Below, piece by piece: positions 8,711-17,844 of a stretch of DNA of 64,000 nucleotides (the stretch's first letter is position 1; each line of letters begins with the position of its first letter). The notes under the pieces are model-generated. The model did no database searches and was not told the origin of the DNA. It was given only the letters and a program-made list of their open reading frames with translations. A program made the position numbers and the translations under genes. Source of the DNA: Acidimicrobiaceae bacterium (GTDB taxonomy: Bacteria; Actinomycetota; Acidimicrobiia; Acidimicrobiales; Aldehydirespiratoraceae); the NCBI GenBank assembly GCA_009842325.1, contig VYFQ01000019.1, positions 62,001 through 126,000 on the forward strand, read 5' to 3'.

Positions 8711-10006
8711 TCATTCTTGCCAATGTGCGCCCTCCGGGTACGCGAAGGACTCGGCAGTGGCGGGATGGAAGGCGGTTCCAGCGCCAGGCTGGGTAGGTAG
8801 CCGGTAGCGGCCCCCAGTGACCTCCACGGGACAGCTCATGTGCTCGTGGAGGTGGTCTACGTATTCGAGGGTTAGACGTGACGGGTCGGCAGCGACACTC
8901 GCGGCGTTGAAGAAGGCGAAGTGCTGGACGGCTTCACACAGGCCGACGCCACCAGCGTGGGGGATCACATCGACCCCGGCGTGGGCGGCGAGCAGGATCA
9001 TGGCGACGAGGTCGTGCACCCCGGCGACTCGGGTGGCGTCGATCTGCAGGATCTGGGCGCCTCCAAGTTGCAGCAGCTGCTTGGCCAGAGTGGGGTTGGC
9101 GAGGTGCTCGCCGGTGGCGATGGGCACGGGGTGCACGGCCTTGGCGATGGTGGCGTGCCCGACGACGTCGTCGGGATGGGTGGGCTCCTCTACCCAGCGA
9201 AGGTCGAACTGGGCGAGATGTTGGATGGCGGCAATGGCCTCTGGGACGCTCCAGCGCTGGTTGGCGTCTATGGCCAGGGCGGTGTCGGATCCGATGGCGC
9301 TGCGGGCGATGCCGAGCCGCCGGTGGTCTTCGGCCAGGTCGGCGCCGACTTTGAGCTTGACAGTGCTGAACCCGTCATCGAGGGCCTGCCGGCAAAGCCG
9401 ATCGAGTTTGTCGTCGTCATAGCCCAGCCAGCCCACAGAGGTGTTGTACGCGGCCAGGCCGTCGCGACGCAGCGCAGCGATGCGGCTGTCACGCTCGCTG
9501 CGACGCTCCTCGAGCATCTCCCGGGCCTGTGCCGGGTCCAGGAAGTCCGACAGGTAGGTCCAATCAACCAGAGCAACGACCTCGGCCGGCTCCAGGTGGG
9601 CCAGCGTGGCCCACAACGGGAGTCCCTCGCGCTTGGAGCGCAGATCCCACACGGCGTTCATGACCGCGCCCACCGCCATGTGCATCACGCCCTTGTCGGG
9701 ACCCAGCCACCGCAGTTGGCTGTCCCAGGTGAGTTCCCGGTTGATCGCGCTGGGATCCTCAAGCAGTTCGTCCAAGCCCCTGCCGACCAGGCGGTCAGCG
9801 ACGGCGGCCACCGCGGCAGCCTGGATGTCGTTGCCGCGGCCGATCGTGAACACGAACCCGCAGCCGGTCAGATCAGGATTCGACGTTGACAGCCCCAGGT
9901 ACGCGGCGGAGTAGTCGGGGTCGGGGTTCATGGCGTCGGAGCCGTCCAGGGTCTGACTGGTCGGGAACCGCAGATCAGTCACAGTGGCAGAAGTGATCGA
10001 AACCAT
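8711..10006 (-). CDS. L-fuconate dehydratase
   Basis: A 431-residue enolase-superfamily enzyme converting L-fuconate to 2-keto-3-deoxy-L-fuconate. The N-terminus TDLRFPTSQTLDGSDAMNPD and the stretch FTIGRGND are characteristic of L-fuconate dehydratase. Other expected elements are TVKLKVG (catalytic Lys strand), AIDANQRW, WVEEPTHPDD, ATGEH and DVIPHAGG (catalytic His). It lies 57 bases downstream of a LacI gene on the same strand and is probably co-transcribed. Mutarotase, dehydrogenase and lactonase for the same pathway are in a separate operon at 19962-22175 with a matching operator. Confidence 0.9.
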   Translation of the reverse strand: MVSITSATVTDLRFPTSQTLDGSDAMNPDPDYSAAYLGLSTSNPDLTGCGFVFTIGRGNDIQAAAVAAVADRLVGRGLDELLEDPSAINRELTWDSQLRWLGPDKGVMHMAVGAVMNAVWDLRSKREGLPLWATLAHLEPAEVVALVDWTYLSDFLDPAQAREMLEERRSERDSRIAALRRDGLAAYNTSVGWLGYDDDKLDRLCRQALDDGFSTVKLKVGADLAEDHRRLGIARSAIGSDTALAIDANQRWSVPEAIAAIQHLAQFDLRWVEEPTHPDDVVGHATIAKAVHPVPIATGEHLANPTLAKQLLQLGGAQILQIDATRVAGVHDLVAMILLAAHAGVDVIPHAGGVGLCEAVQHFAFFNAASVAADPSRLTLEYVDHLHEHMSCPVEVTGGRYRLPTQPGAGTAFHPATAESFAYPEGAHWQE

Positions 10007-10063
10007 CGTTGGAACCTACGGCCTTAACGGCGCTATATGGTCAGGGCAACCCGCGGACCCGTA

Positions 10064-11080
10064 TCAGGGGCCCACCCCGCGGCAGCTGCTGGCCCGCACG
10101 ACTAGCTCGGGTTCCAAGATATGGCGGGCGACCTCGCCCGGTTCTGGATCCTTGACGTCTTCTCTGCGCAGCAGAATATGGGCTGCAGCCTCGCCGAGTT
10201 CGTAGGCCGGCTGCCGCACAACGGTGATTGATGGCTCGACCAGCGTCATCCACAGATCGTCATCGAACGTGGCGAATCCCAACTCATCTGGGATGGAAAG
10301 GCCGAGGTCACGCACCGCAGCGTAAGCTCCCACGGCCATCTGTCCGTTTGCAACGAACAACGCGTCCGCAGGTTGATCCGCCGTGACGAGGGCCGTCGCT
10401 GCTGCGTAGCCGCTGGGGGCGAAGAAATCGCCGGTCGCGACTAGGTCATCAGTCACGCCGATCCCGTAGTCGACGAGCGCGGAGCAGTATCCCGCTCGAC
10501 GCTCATGAGCCGTGCTGATGTCCGACGGACCGGCTACAAGCCCGATGCGCCGGTAGCCGTTCTCCAACAGGTGAGTCACCGCCGAGTAGGCCCCGAGGTG
10601 GTTGTTGACCAGCACTGCATCGATGTCGGGGTAGGCAGCCGAGACACGGTCGACCAGCACGACTGGCATCTCGTCCTGGAGCACGTCCAACTCGGTTGCG
10701 GTCATCGATGCCGCCGCGATGACCAGGCCGCCGAACTGGTAATCGAGCGCGGTCTGGATGTATTGGCGCTCACGCTCGAGGTCCTCGCCCGTGTTGCACA
10801 GCATGAGCAGCTTGCCGTTGATCAATGCTTGTCCTTCGAGCCCGTGCAGGAGCGACGCGAAGAAGGGCGCCTCGATGTCAGATGCCAGGAAGCCCCAGAT
10901 GGGCGTCCGCTTCCGTCTCAGCGCGCGGCCGAGCGGGTTCGCCCGGTAGCCGAGTCGGTCAATGGCCTCGTTCACGCGAGCCACCAACGCCACATCCACG
11001 CTGCCGTTGTTGTTCATCACTCGGGACACGGTGGCCGTCGACAATCCAGCCTCAGTCGCCACGTCACGGATAGTCGCCAT
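10064..11080 (-). CDS. LacI family transcriptional regulator (fucose/amino-sugar region)
   Basis: A 338-residue repressor with HTH ATIRDVATEAGLSTATVSRV at the N-terminus, hinge YRANPLGRAL and a sugar-binding effector domain ending FATFDDDLWMTLVEPSITVV. The start is ATG 11080, immediately before the HTH; the longer frame to 11113 adds nothing recognisable. It is divergent from the operon at 11240, whose promoter carries a perfect palindrome at 11210-11227, so this protein is the best candidate to bind it, and by sequence match also the site at 22185-22200. The effector is likely L-fucose or a derivative, by neighbourhood with fuconate dehydratase. Confidence 0.88.
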   Translation of the reverse strand: MATIRDVATEAGLSTATVSRVMNNNGSVDVALVARVNEAIDRLGYRANPLGRALRRKRTPIWGFLASDIEAPFFASLLHGLEGQALINGKLLMLCNTGEDLERERQYIQTALDYQFGGLVIAAASMTATELDVLQDEMPVVLVDRVSAAYPDIDAVLVNNHLGAYSAVTHLLENGYRRIGLVAGPSDISTAHERRAGYCSALVDYGIGVTDDLVATGDFFAPSGYAAATALVTADQPADALFVANGQMAVGAYAAVRDLGLSIPDELGFATFDDDLWMTLVEPSITVVRQPAYELGEAAAHILLRREDVKDPEPGEVARHILEPELVVRASSCRGVGP

Positions 11081-11179
11081 GGCCGTGAACAGTAGCCGAT
11101 GGCCGATCGGCAACTGACGCAGACCCGTTCGTGAGCCAGCTCCGCTGCCATCCCACGCCGACTCAAGTCAGGGGCCCAC

Positions 11180-11227
11180 TTGACAGAGCGCTGAGGTTGT
11201 GCTTTCAATTGAGTAATCGATTACTCA
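11180..11227 (+). promoter_or_regulatory. Promoter and palindromic LacI operator of the amino-sugar operon
   Basis: TTGACA (11180-11185) is followed after 18 bases by TTCAAT (11204-11209). Directly next is TGAGTAATCGATTACTCA (11210-11227), a perfect 18-base palindrome covering the expected transcription start and touching the Shine-Dalgarno AGGAGGG of the binding-protein gene. Position and symmetry fit repression by a LacI protein. Confidence 0.75.
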
Positions 11228-11239
11228 GGAGGGATCTCG

Positions 11240-12715
11240 ATGTCCAAGTCCAGTACCATCTTGCGACTCTTTGGGGTGTTTCTCGCGTTGTCCTTGATCG
11301 CCGGGGCGTGTGGCGACGACGCCGCTGAGCCGGCGGACGACGCGGCTCAACCTGCCGCCGACGACGCCGCTGCGCCCGCCGCGGACGACGAAGGCTCTGA
11401 ACCTGCCGCCGACGACGCCGCTGCCGAACCCATGGACGACGAAGGCGCTGAACCTGCCGCCGCCGACGCCGCTGAGCCGGCGGACGACGAGGGTGCTGAG
11501 CCTGCGGCGGACGACGCGGCTGCGCCCGCGGAAGAGTTCGATCTGGAGGTGCTTGTCTTTGAGACGCCGGCGCTCACGCCCGAGTTCTGGGACGCCACGT
11601 TGGCCGCCGCGGCGGCACCCATTGAGGGGGTGAATGTCGTCAAGCTCGTGACTCCGGATCTCGACCGGACGGCCTACGCGAAGCAGCTCCAAGCCTCGGG
11701 CCAGTTCCCCGATGTCCAGGCCGCGCTGAATGTCAATGACTTCGTGGAGGCCGACCTGCTGGTCCCGTACCGCGACGACTACCTCAACGAGCACTACCTC
11801 TTCCCGGATGCCACCAAGATCGACGGCAATGCCTGGCAGACGCCATCGGGCGGCCAGATCATCACCATGGTCTTCTACAACGAGAACGTCTTCGCCGATC
11901 TTGGCCTAGACGTCCCGACCACCTACGCCGAGTTCCTCGATGTTGCGCAGGCAACCAGGGATGCAGGGTTCGTGCCCATTTCCTACGCCGGAGCGGAGCC
12001 CTGGTCTGCTTCGTTGACGCTCTCCACCATCATGGCAGTCGACGTGCTGGGCCACGACCCCGACTGGGTCATCAAGCGCACAGCCGGCGAGGTGTCGTTC
12101 TCCGATGCCAACGTTGTGGCCGCGGCCAACAAGTGGAAGCAGTTCGTCGACGAGGGCCTGGTTGACGACGGAGCGCTCGGCGTCGCCTACGACGGCGCCA
12201 CCAACGCCTTCCTCGACGGGGAGGCGGCGATGTACATGATGGGTTCGTGGTGGCTGGGTGCGGCCGGACAAGCCGACTTCCCGGTGGGTGTGTTCCCGTT
12301 CCCCTCCGACAGCGGGGATGTGGTCGTACCGCTCCATGTCGGCGGCAACTTGTCGGTCTCTGCACTGGCCGAGGACGTCGACAGAGCGATGCAATTCGCG
12401 CAGAACTGGCACACCGACCCCGAGGTGTCTCGTTTCCTGATCGAATCCGACGGCTTGTTCGTGTACGTGAAGGGACAGGGCGCGCCCGATCTCGGCGCTG
12501 ATGTGCTGCCGATCTACAACGAGGCTTTCGCCTGGACTACGGACACGAGCAACAGCGTCGTGCCTCCATTCGCCTGGACCGTCAATGACCGGATGCTCAT
12601 GCCCCCGGGCTTCAACGATGAGTTCTACGCGGCAGCACAGAACATCTTCCTCGGTGACGACGTCGTTGACGAGATGGCCCGACTGGACGAAGCCTTCGAC
12701 GCCGCAATCAGCTAG
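11240..12715 (+). CDS. Sugar ABC transporter substrate-binding lipoprotein
   Basis: A 491-residue extracellular solute-binding protein of the maltose-binding type. A signal peptide ends in a lipobox at IAGAC with lipidated Cys24. Residues about 26-98 are an Asp/Ala/Glu/Pro-rich tether built from imperfect repeats. The binding domain starts near FDLEVLVFETPALTPEFWDA and contains the usual VFYNENVF and AMYMMGSWW-like segments. AGGAGGG six to seven bases ahead supports ATG 11240. It opens the operon with two permeases. Given NagA-ROK and SIS genes downstream, the ligand may be an N-acetyl amino sugar or an oligosaccharide containing one. Confidence 0.88.
   Translation: MSKSSTILRLFGVFLALSLIAGACGDDAAEPADDAAQPAADDAAAPAADDEGSEPAADDAAAEPMDDEGAEPAAADAAEPADDEGAEPAADDAAAPAEEFDLEVLVFETPALTPEFWDATLAAAAAPIEGVNVVKLVTPDLDRTAYAKQLQASGQFPDVQAALNVNDFVEADLLVPYRDDYLNEHYLFPDATKIDGNAWQTPSGGQIITMVFYNENVFADLGLDVPTTYAEFLDVAQATRDAGFVPISYAGAEPWSASLTLSTIMAVDVLGHDPDWVIKRTAGEVSFSDANVVAAANKWKQFVDEGLVDDGALGVAYDGATNAFLDGEAAMYMMGSWWLGAAGQADFPVGVFPFPSDSGDVVVPLHVGGNLSVSALAEDVDRAMQFAQNWHTDPEVSRFLIESDGLFVYVKGQGAPDLGADVLPIYNEAFAWTTDTSNSVVPPFAWTVNDRMLMPPGFNDEFYAAAQNIFLGDDVVDEMARLDEAFDAAIS
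11320..11535 (+). repeat. Imperfect repeats encoding an acidic tether
   Basis: Short units resembling GCCGCCGACGACGCCGCTG recur through this stretch and encode Glu-Pro-Ala-Asp-Asp-Ala repeats between lipobox and binding domain of the binding protein. The copy number could vary between strains. Confidence 0.6.
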
Positions 12716-12745
12716 AGCCGGCCTCCCCATAGGGTTGCGCGAGGC

Positions 12746-12784
12746 CTCTTCGGCCTGCGGTGCGAGGTGCCGCAGGCCGAAGAG
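12746..12784 (+). promoter_or_regulatory. Long intergenic hairpin between binding protein and permease
   Basis: CTCTTCGGCCTGCGG (12746-12760) and CCGCAGGCCGAAGAG (12770-12784) form a perfect 15-bp stem with a nine-base loop. Next to it CCTCC (12787-12791) can pair with the GGAGG (12797-12801) of the permease Shine-Dalgarno. No T-run follows, so partial read-through or 3'-end protection of the binding-protein mRNA is more likely than full termination, as known for the malE-malF gap. Confidence 0.7.
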
Positions 12785-12805
12785 TCCCTCCTGAAGGGAG
12801 GCCCC

Positions 12806-13705
12806 TTGCAACGATCGAGCCCTCGTCGGCGTGGGGGGCGTCGAATCACAAAGCTCGAGGTTGCGGCCTCCGGGGGCCTGCTGCTGTTCACGACGTTCGT
12901 TCTCATTCCGCTGTCCATCAGCTTCTATGTCGGGTTCACCGACCAGAATCCGCTGCTCAAGGACGCCAACTTCATCGGCCTCGACAACTATCGCGAACTG
13001 CTCGGCGACGAGCCGCTGCACCGGGCTCTCAAGAACACGGCGAAGCTGACGATCGCCGCCACGCTCGGCGCAAATCTGGGTGGACTGGCCTTGGCTGTCG
13101 TGCTGGATGGGACGTCGCGCTACTACCGCGCTCTTCGCACGCTGGTGTTCATACCTCAAGTCTTGAGCGCAGTCGTGGTGAGCTTCATCTTCGTCACGAT
13201 CCTGTCCAACCGGGGGATCCTGAACTCGGTGCTCGAGTCCATTGGATTGGAGAGCCTGGCCGAGCCTTGGTTGGGCAAACCGGATTTGGCGCTCTGGTCG
13301 ATCGCAGCGGTGGTCATTTGGCAGATGATCGGCTTCACTACCGTGGTCTATCTGGCGGCTCTGCAGTCGGTACCGGATGATCTGCTGGAGGCCGCTCGGA
13401 TCGACGGTGCAGGAGTCTGGAAGCGCTTCTCCAAGATCTCATTCCCCCTAATGGGGCAAGGCGTGACCATCGCAGTGACGATCGTCCTCATCTCAACGCT
13501 CCGGCTCTATGACCACGTAGCCGTGCTGACCGGTGGGGGTCCAGGCTTCCGGACGGAAACCGCGGTGTTCTACCTCCTGCGCATGGGGTTCACAAACAAC
13601 CGGACCGGCTACGCGTCAGCTATCGCGTTCGTGCTCCTGTTAATCATCGGTTCTGTATCGGCAATCCTGGTCAGCCTGATGCGACGTCGCGAGGTCCAGC
13701 TATGA
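12806..13705 (+). CDS. Sugar ABC transporter permease (MalF/UgpA type)
   Basis: A 299-residue inner-membrane permease with about six hydrophobic segments and the EAA loop LEAARIDGAGVWKRFSKISF that contacts the ATPase. I prefer TTG at 12806, five bases after GGGAGG, because the upstream GTG at 12767 would sit inside the intergenic hairpin. It follows the binding protein and overlaps the next permease by four bases (ATGA). Confidence 0.85.
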   Translation: MQRSSPRRRGGRRITKLEVAASGGLLLFTTFVLIPLSISFYVGFTDQNPLLKDANFIGLDNYRELLGDEPLHRALKNTAKLTIAATLGANLGGLALAVVLDGTSRYYRALRTLVFIPQVLSAVVVSFIFVTILSNRGILNSVLESIGLESLAEPWLGKPDLALWSIAAVVIWQMIGFTTVVYLAALQSVPDDLLEAARIDGAGVWKRFSKISFPLMGQGVTIAVTIVLISTLRLYDHVAVLTGGGPGFRTETAVFYLLRMGFTNNRTGYASAIAFVLLLIIGSVSAILVSLMRRREVQL

Positions 13706-14544
13706 GTGGGGCCCGTGAGACACTGCCGCGCCGGACGCGGCTGCTGCTCGCCGGCGTCTCGGTCGCAACATTCTCGCTTCCGCTCTACATCGCCGCGGTG
13801 AATGTCTTCAAGCTCAATACGCAGATCTCGCGCCAACCCTTGGCGTTTCCGAGCCCCGTCACCACGCAGAACTTGGTCGATGGCCTGACTCGCTCTGACA
13901 ACCTCTTGTGGATCGGGTTGCGGAACAGCACGATCATCTCGATTGCCACCGTCATCATCATCGTTCCCATCGCCGCCACGGTCGCCTACTGGGTGGTGCG
14001 GCGCCGGAACAGAACCACCAAGATCGCTCTCATGGTGCTGATGTCGGGCATGATGATCCCTCCTCACGTGGTATTCATCCCCGCAGTCCAGGTGCTGGAG
14101 TTCCTTGGCATCGCTCGAACGTTTCCCGGGCTGGTTCTGTTCAATGTCGGGGGAGGCTTCCTGTCGTTCGCCGTGTTCGTCTACGTCGGCTTCATGTTGA
14201 CGCTCCCCAGCAATCTTGACGAGGCTGCTCTAGTCGACGGCGCCACGCCGATGCAGACGCTGGTGTATGTCGTCTTTCCGCTGCTGCGCCCGGCCACTGC
14301 GACCGTAGCCATCTTCATCGGCTTGTGGACCTGGAACGACCTGGTGACACCGCTGTTCATCCTGGGACCCAGCCAGGGCATAACTATCACCTCAGGGATC
14401 TTCGTGGCTCTGGGCCAGTACAACAACGACTACGGGCAGATGTTCGGGATCATGTTCTTGGCCTCTATACCGATTCTCATCTACTACCTGCTGTTGCAGA
14501 AGCAGTTCGCTAGCGGCCTGCTGTCCGGCAGTGCGAAGGGCTGA
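13702..14544 (+). CDS. Sugar ABC transporter permease (MalG/UgpE type)
   Basis: A 280-residue second permease subunit with multiple membrane segments and the EAA motif NLDEAALVDGATPMQTLVYV. It overlaps the first permease by ATGA. With the binding protein it makes a carbohydrate importer of the CUT1 class that lacks its own ATPase gene here. Confidence 0.88.
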   Translation: MSGARETLPRRTRLLLAGVSVATFSLPLYIAAVNVFKLNTQISRQPLAFPSPVTTQNLVDGLTRSDNLLWIGLRNSTIISIATVIIIVPIAATVAYWVVRRRNRTTKIALMVLMSGMMIPPHVVFIPAVQVLEFLGIARTFPGLVLFNVGGGFLSFAVFVYVGFMLTLPSNLDEAALVDGATPMQTLVYVVFPLLRPATATVAIFIGLWTWNDLVTPLFILGPSQGITITSGIFVALGQYNNDYGQMFGIMFLASIPILIYYLLLQKQFASGLLSGSAKG

Positions 14545-14547
14545 CCA

Positions 14548-15831
14548 ATGAGCCGCATGGTGAACCACAGCCCGAGGCTGGCTGTGATCGGAGCCGGAAC
14601 AAGGGGCTACACCTACGCCCATCTGGCCGCCGAGCGCGGCGCGGAAGTCGTGGCCGTCGCCGAGCCCGACGACCGAAAGCTGCGGCGTCTCCTCAGCTCG
14701 TTCGGGTCGGCCGGGGCGCGGCAAGCCAAGAGCTGGGACGCACTCGAGTTGGACTCTGGAGAGGTCGACGGCGTGATCGTCGCGACGATGGACGATATGC
14801 ACGTCGACCCGACCCTGCGGTTCGCCACGCTGGGAGTGCCCATGTTGCTCGAGAAGCCAATTGCGAGGTCATGGCACGACTGCTGCCGGCTGCGGTCCGG
14901 GCTGGGCGACACCGCCCCGCCGATCCTGGTGGCCCACGTGCTGCGGTATGCGCCCTACACAGCGCTGTTGCGCTCGCTGATCGCTGACGGCGCCCTCGGT
15001 GACATAGTGAGCATCCACCATCTGGAGCCGGTCGGGTTCTGGCACTTCGCGCACTCTTTCGTTCGGGGCAACTGGCACTCGACGGACACGGCCGCTGATT
15101 TCATGGTGGCGAAGGCGTGTCATGATGTGGACTGGATCATGCATCTGGTCGACTCGGAGTGCGTGGCGGTCTCGTCGTTCGCCAGCCTCAGCCATTTCCG
15201 ACCCGAGTCCCGTCCCGCCGGTGCCGCCGAGCGCTGTATTGACTGCTCGGTGGACTGCGTCTACGACGCTCGGAGGATCTATCTGGACGCGGCCCGGGCC
15301 GGAGACTTCTCGTGGCCGGTCGAGGCGATCGTGGCTGAGCCGACCGTCGCCTCGGTGATGGACGCCCTGGAGAACAGCCGGTACGGCCGATGCGTCTACG
15401 CCGGCGGAAACGACGTACCCGATACGCAGGTGGCGTCACTGCTGTTCGCGGGCGGCCAGACGGCAACGATCACCCTCAGCGCGTTCACCGAGCTGCGCAG
15501 CCGGCACACGGTCATCTCCGGCACCCGAGCGGAAGCCGCTGTGACTGATACGGGGGTCGAGCTCTACTCGTTTGCCGACCGGCGCCGCCGGTTCTGGGCT
15601 GCCGATGGGCCGGAGAGGGCAGGCCTGAACGCCAGCCACGGAGGCGGCGACCGCGCTCTTGTGCACCGGTACCTGGATGAGATCGGTGAGCCCACAATTG
15701 AGGGACGGCAGGCGTTCGGGGAGGCGCTGCGCACCCACCGTGTGGCCTTCGCCATCGAGGAGGCCCGTCGCCACGGCACGGTGACCGATCCCCGGGATCT
15801 GCCGGAGAACGCACCACCGGACGCGGCGTGA
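14548..15831 (+). CDS. Gfo/Idh/MocA family oxidoreductase
   Basis: A 427-residue NAD(P)-dependent sugar oxidoreductase. The Rossmann motif is AVIGAGTRGYTYAHLA and the dinucleotide/substrate motif is LLEKPIA; the family catalytic region KACHDVDWIMHL is present. A cysteine-rich insert ERCIDCSVDCVYDARRIYL is shared with a subset of this family and could bind metal. It starts three bases after the permease and overlaps the SIS gene by GTGA. It probably oxidises or epimerises the imported sugar at one carbon; the substrate is not evident. Confidence 0.85.
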   Translation: MSRMVNHSPRLAVIGAGTRGYTYAHLAAERGAEVVAVAEPDDRKLRRLLSSFGSAGARQAKSWDALELDSGEVDGVIVATMDDMHVDPTLRFATLGVPMLLEKPIARSWHDCCRLRSGLGDTAPPILVAHVLRYAPYTALLRSLIADGALGDIVSIHHLEPVGFWHFAHSFVRGNWHSTDTAADFMVAKACHDVDWIMHLVDSECVAVSSFASLSHFRPESRPAGAAERCIDCSVDCVYDARRIYLDAARAGDFSWPVEAIVAEPTVASVMDALENSRYGRCVYAGGNDVPDTQVASLLFAGGQTATITLSAFTELRSRHTVISGTRAEAAVTDTGVELYSFADRRRRFWAADGPERAGLNASHGGGDRALVHRYLDEIGEPTIEGRQAFGEALRTHRVAFAIEEARRHGTVTDPRDLPENAPPDAA

Positions 15832-16883
15832 CCGAGCCCCAGGCCACCAGCCGAGACGCCGGGTCCGCCACCTCTGCGGAGATAGCCTCCCAGCCGAGCC
15901 TCTGGCCTCGAGCCGTCAAGGTCGGGGAGTCCGCAACTGCGCTGCAGGGCGAGCTGGCTCGGGGGCCCACCCTTTACATCGGGTGCGGTTCGACGGCTCA
16001 CCTCGCCCGGGCGCTGGCATTCGCCCACCGCCAGACGCTGCCGACGTTCGCATGGGCCGAGGAGGCCTCAGAGGTCTGGCTCGCGTCGGACCGGCAATCA
16101 CCCCGCGCCCAAACGGTGGTCGCGATCTCCAGGTCGGGCGAGACGACCGAGACGATCGAAGCGTGCCTGCGGGCCCGCCGGCTGGGCTCGACGCTAGTGG
16201 CGGTGACCGTGAGCCCCGGCAGCCCATTGGACGAGGTGTGCGCCGGATCCGTCGTTGTGGACTTCGCCTCGGAAGAGTCGGTGGCGCAGACAAGATCGTT
16301 CACCTGCATGCTGCTGGCCGCCCTGGCCGCCCAGCTCACAGCGGCCGGGCGCGACGCCGCGGCCGTCTTCTCGGGAATCGGCGAGACGGGCGAGGAGGTC
16401 ATCAACGTGGCGCCGCCAGTAACCGAACAGCTTGCGGATCTATCCCTTGAGGCGGTGTTCGTGCTCGGCAGCGGCCTGAACGCGCAACTGGCCCCCGAGG
16501 CCGCGCTCAAGATCAAGGAGATGTCGGCAACCTTCGCTGAAGGGTTCCCGGTCCTGGACTTCCGCCACGGACCGATCTCGCTCGCAGGCGAGCGCACCGC
16601 CGCTCTCGTCCTGTGCGGCGGCAGCGTTACCCATGAACTCGCGGTCGCAGCCGACATCGAAGCGTTCGGTGCCCGAGTGTGCACGGTGGGCTCGGATCCG
16701 CGCTGCAGCATCAAGACTCCTAACGGCGCGCCAAGAGCCTCGACCGCGGTGGCCTGCCTGGTCGTGGCCCAACTCGCCGGTCTGCGCCGCGGCCTGGCCA
16801 AAGGACTGGATCCGGACGCTCCACCGGGGGTGCACGCCCATGTGGAACTGAACCCCGCCACCGGGCAGGCCCCCCATGGCTGA
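15828..16883 (+). CDS. SIS-domain sugar-phosphate deaminase/isomerase (AgaS/GlmS-like)
   Basis: A 351-residue protein with two SIS domains: the first (about 45-170) carries AISRSGETTETIEA, the second (about 205-320) carries VFVLGSGLNAQLAPEAALKIKEMS and FRHGPISL. This is the isomerase half of GlmS without the glutaminase domain, as in AgaS, NagB-II and FrlB. With NagA and a ROK kinase in the same operon, deamination of glucosamine- or galactosamine-6-phosphate to a ketose 6-phosphate is the likely role. Start GTG 15828 overlaps the previous stop as GTGA. Confidence 0.83.
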   Translation: MTEPQATSRDAGSATSAEIASQPSLWPRAVKVGESATALQGELARGPTLYIGCGSTAHLARALAFAHRQTLPTFAWAEEASEVWLASDRQSPRAQTVVAISRSGETTETIEACLRARRLGSTLVAVTVSPGSPLDEVCAGSVVVDFASEESVAQTRSFTCMLLAALAAQLTAAGRDAAAVFSGIGETGEEVINVAPPVTEQLADLSLEAVFVLGSGLNAQLAPEAALKIKEMSATFAEGFPVLDFRHGPISLAGERTAALVLCGGSVTHELAVAADIEAFGARVCTVGSDPRCSIKTPNGAPRASTAVACLVVAQLAGLRRGLAKGLDPDAPPGVHAHVELNPATGQAPHG

Positions 16884-17844
16884 AGGTACGAGCCAGGATC
16901 CGAGTATCCACCCGATAGGTAGGGGCAGCAGTGACATGACTAGCGCAGCAGGTCGCCGGATGTACATGGCGGCGTTCGACCATCGCCGCAGCCTGCGTCG
17001 TGCTCTGAGTGCGATCGGAACCGACGTCGGGCCGGCGCACATCAATGAGTTGAAGCTGATCGTCTGGCACGGATTGAAGCAGGCTCGGCCACGGGTCGCC
17101 GGGGACGCCGAGGTTGGCGTGCTCATCGACCGCGGCAACACGCGCATCGGGCGTGAAGCAGACGCGGCCGGTGTCCGGGTCGCCCTCGCCCTGGAGGAGT
17201 CGGGAAGCGACACGCTCCGCCCCGACGCGGCAGCCGCCGTCCTGCGCCGGGAGCTGAGCGCGCTCCGAGCAGGGTTCGGGAAAGTGCTGATGCGATGGCA
17301 TCCCGACGATCCCGCGGCCAGGAAGCGGCGGCAACTGGCGGCGTTACACGAGATCAACGACATCGTCTTGGACTCCGGCACCGATCTCCTGCTGGAGCTG
17401 CTGATCCACCCCGGGGCCCATGACGGGCTGGATGTGTCCTCGGCGCCCCCACATACCGACAGCGTGCTGGCGGGCCTGCAGCGGGCGGCCGCTGAGGAGA
17501 TCCTGAACTCGGGGATCTCCCCCGCGCTGTGGAAGATGGACGGCCATTCCAACGCACAGGAGGCTGCCCACCTGGATGCTCTGGTGGGATCGGCCCGCCA
17601 GGACGCGGGGATACTCATCCTCGGGGGAGGATCCGACATCGGCGGGCTGCGGCAGATGTTCTCCTGCCGTGACGGCAACGAGCGCTACCGGGGCTTCGCC
17701 GTCGGTCGCTCCATCTGGCAGGAGCCGATCCTGGCACTGTGCAACCGCCAGACCACCCAGGCCGACGCTGAAGCAAGGATCGCCGACAACTTCCTCGCGG
17801 TCGTCGACGCCTTCGAGTCTATGGATCGAACGGTATGCGCCTAG
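16876..17844 (+). CDS. DUF2090 / IolC C-terminal-like aldolase
   Basis: A protein of about 322 residues whose MYMAAFDHRRSLRRAL opening and later LLLELLIHP, WKMDGHSN and GFAVGRSIWQEP segments resemble the DUF2090 aldolase-like TIM barrel found at the C-terminus of IolC and in relatives of tagatose-1,6-bisphosphate aldolase (LacD). Aldol cleavage of a ketose phosphate made by the SIS enzyme is plausible. ATG 16876 overlaps the SIS gene by eight bases; an in-frame ATG at 16936, ten bases after AGGGGC, fits the family start better and may be real. Confidence 0.7.
   Translation: MAEGTSQDPSIHPIGRGSSDMTSAAGRRMYMAAFDHRRSLRRALSAIGTDVGPAHINELKLIVWHGLKQARPRVAGDAEVGVLIDRGNTRIGREADAAGVRVALALEESGSDTLRPDAAAAVLRRELSALRAGFGKVLMRWHPDDPAARKRRQLAALHEINDIVLDSGTDLLLELLIHPGAHDGLDVSSAPPHTDSVLAGLQRAAAEEILNSGISPALWKMDGHSNAQEAAHLDALVGSARQDAGILILGGGSDIGGLRQMFSCRDGNERYRGFAVGRSIWQEPILALCNRQTTQADAEARIADNFLAVVDAFESMDRTVCA

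Noticed and set aside
8644..8712. GACCGGCGC and GCGCCGGTC as terminator between lacI and fuconate dehydratase
   Set aside because: The arms are about 50 bases apart and there is no T-run; it may be chance in GC-rich DNA.
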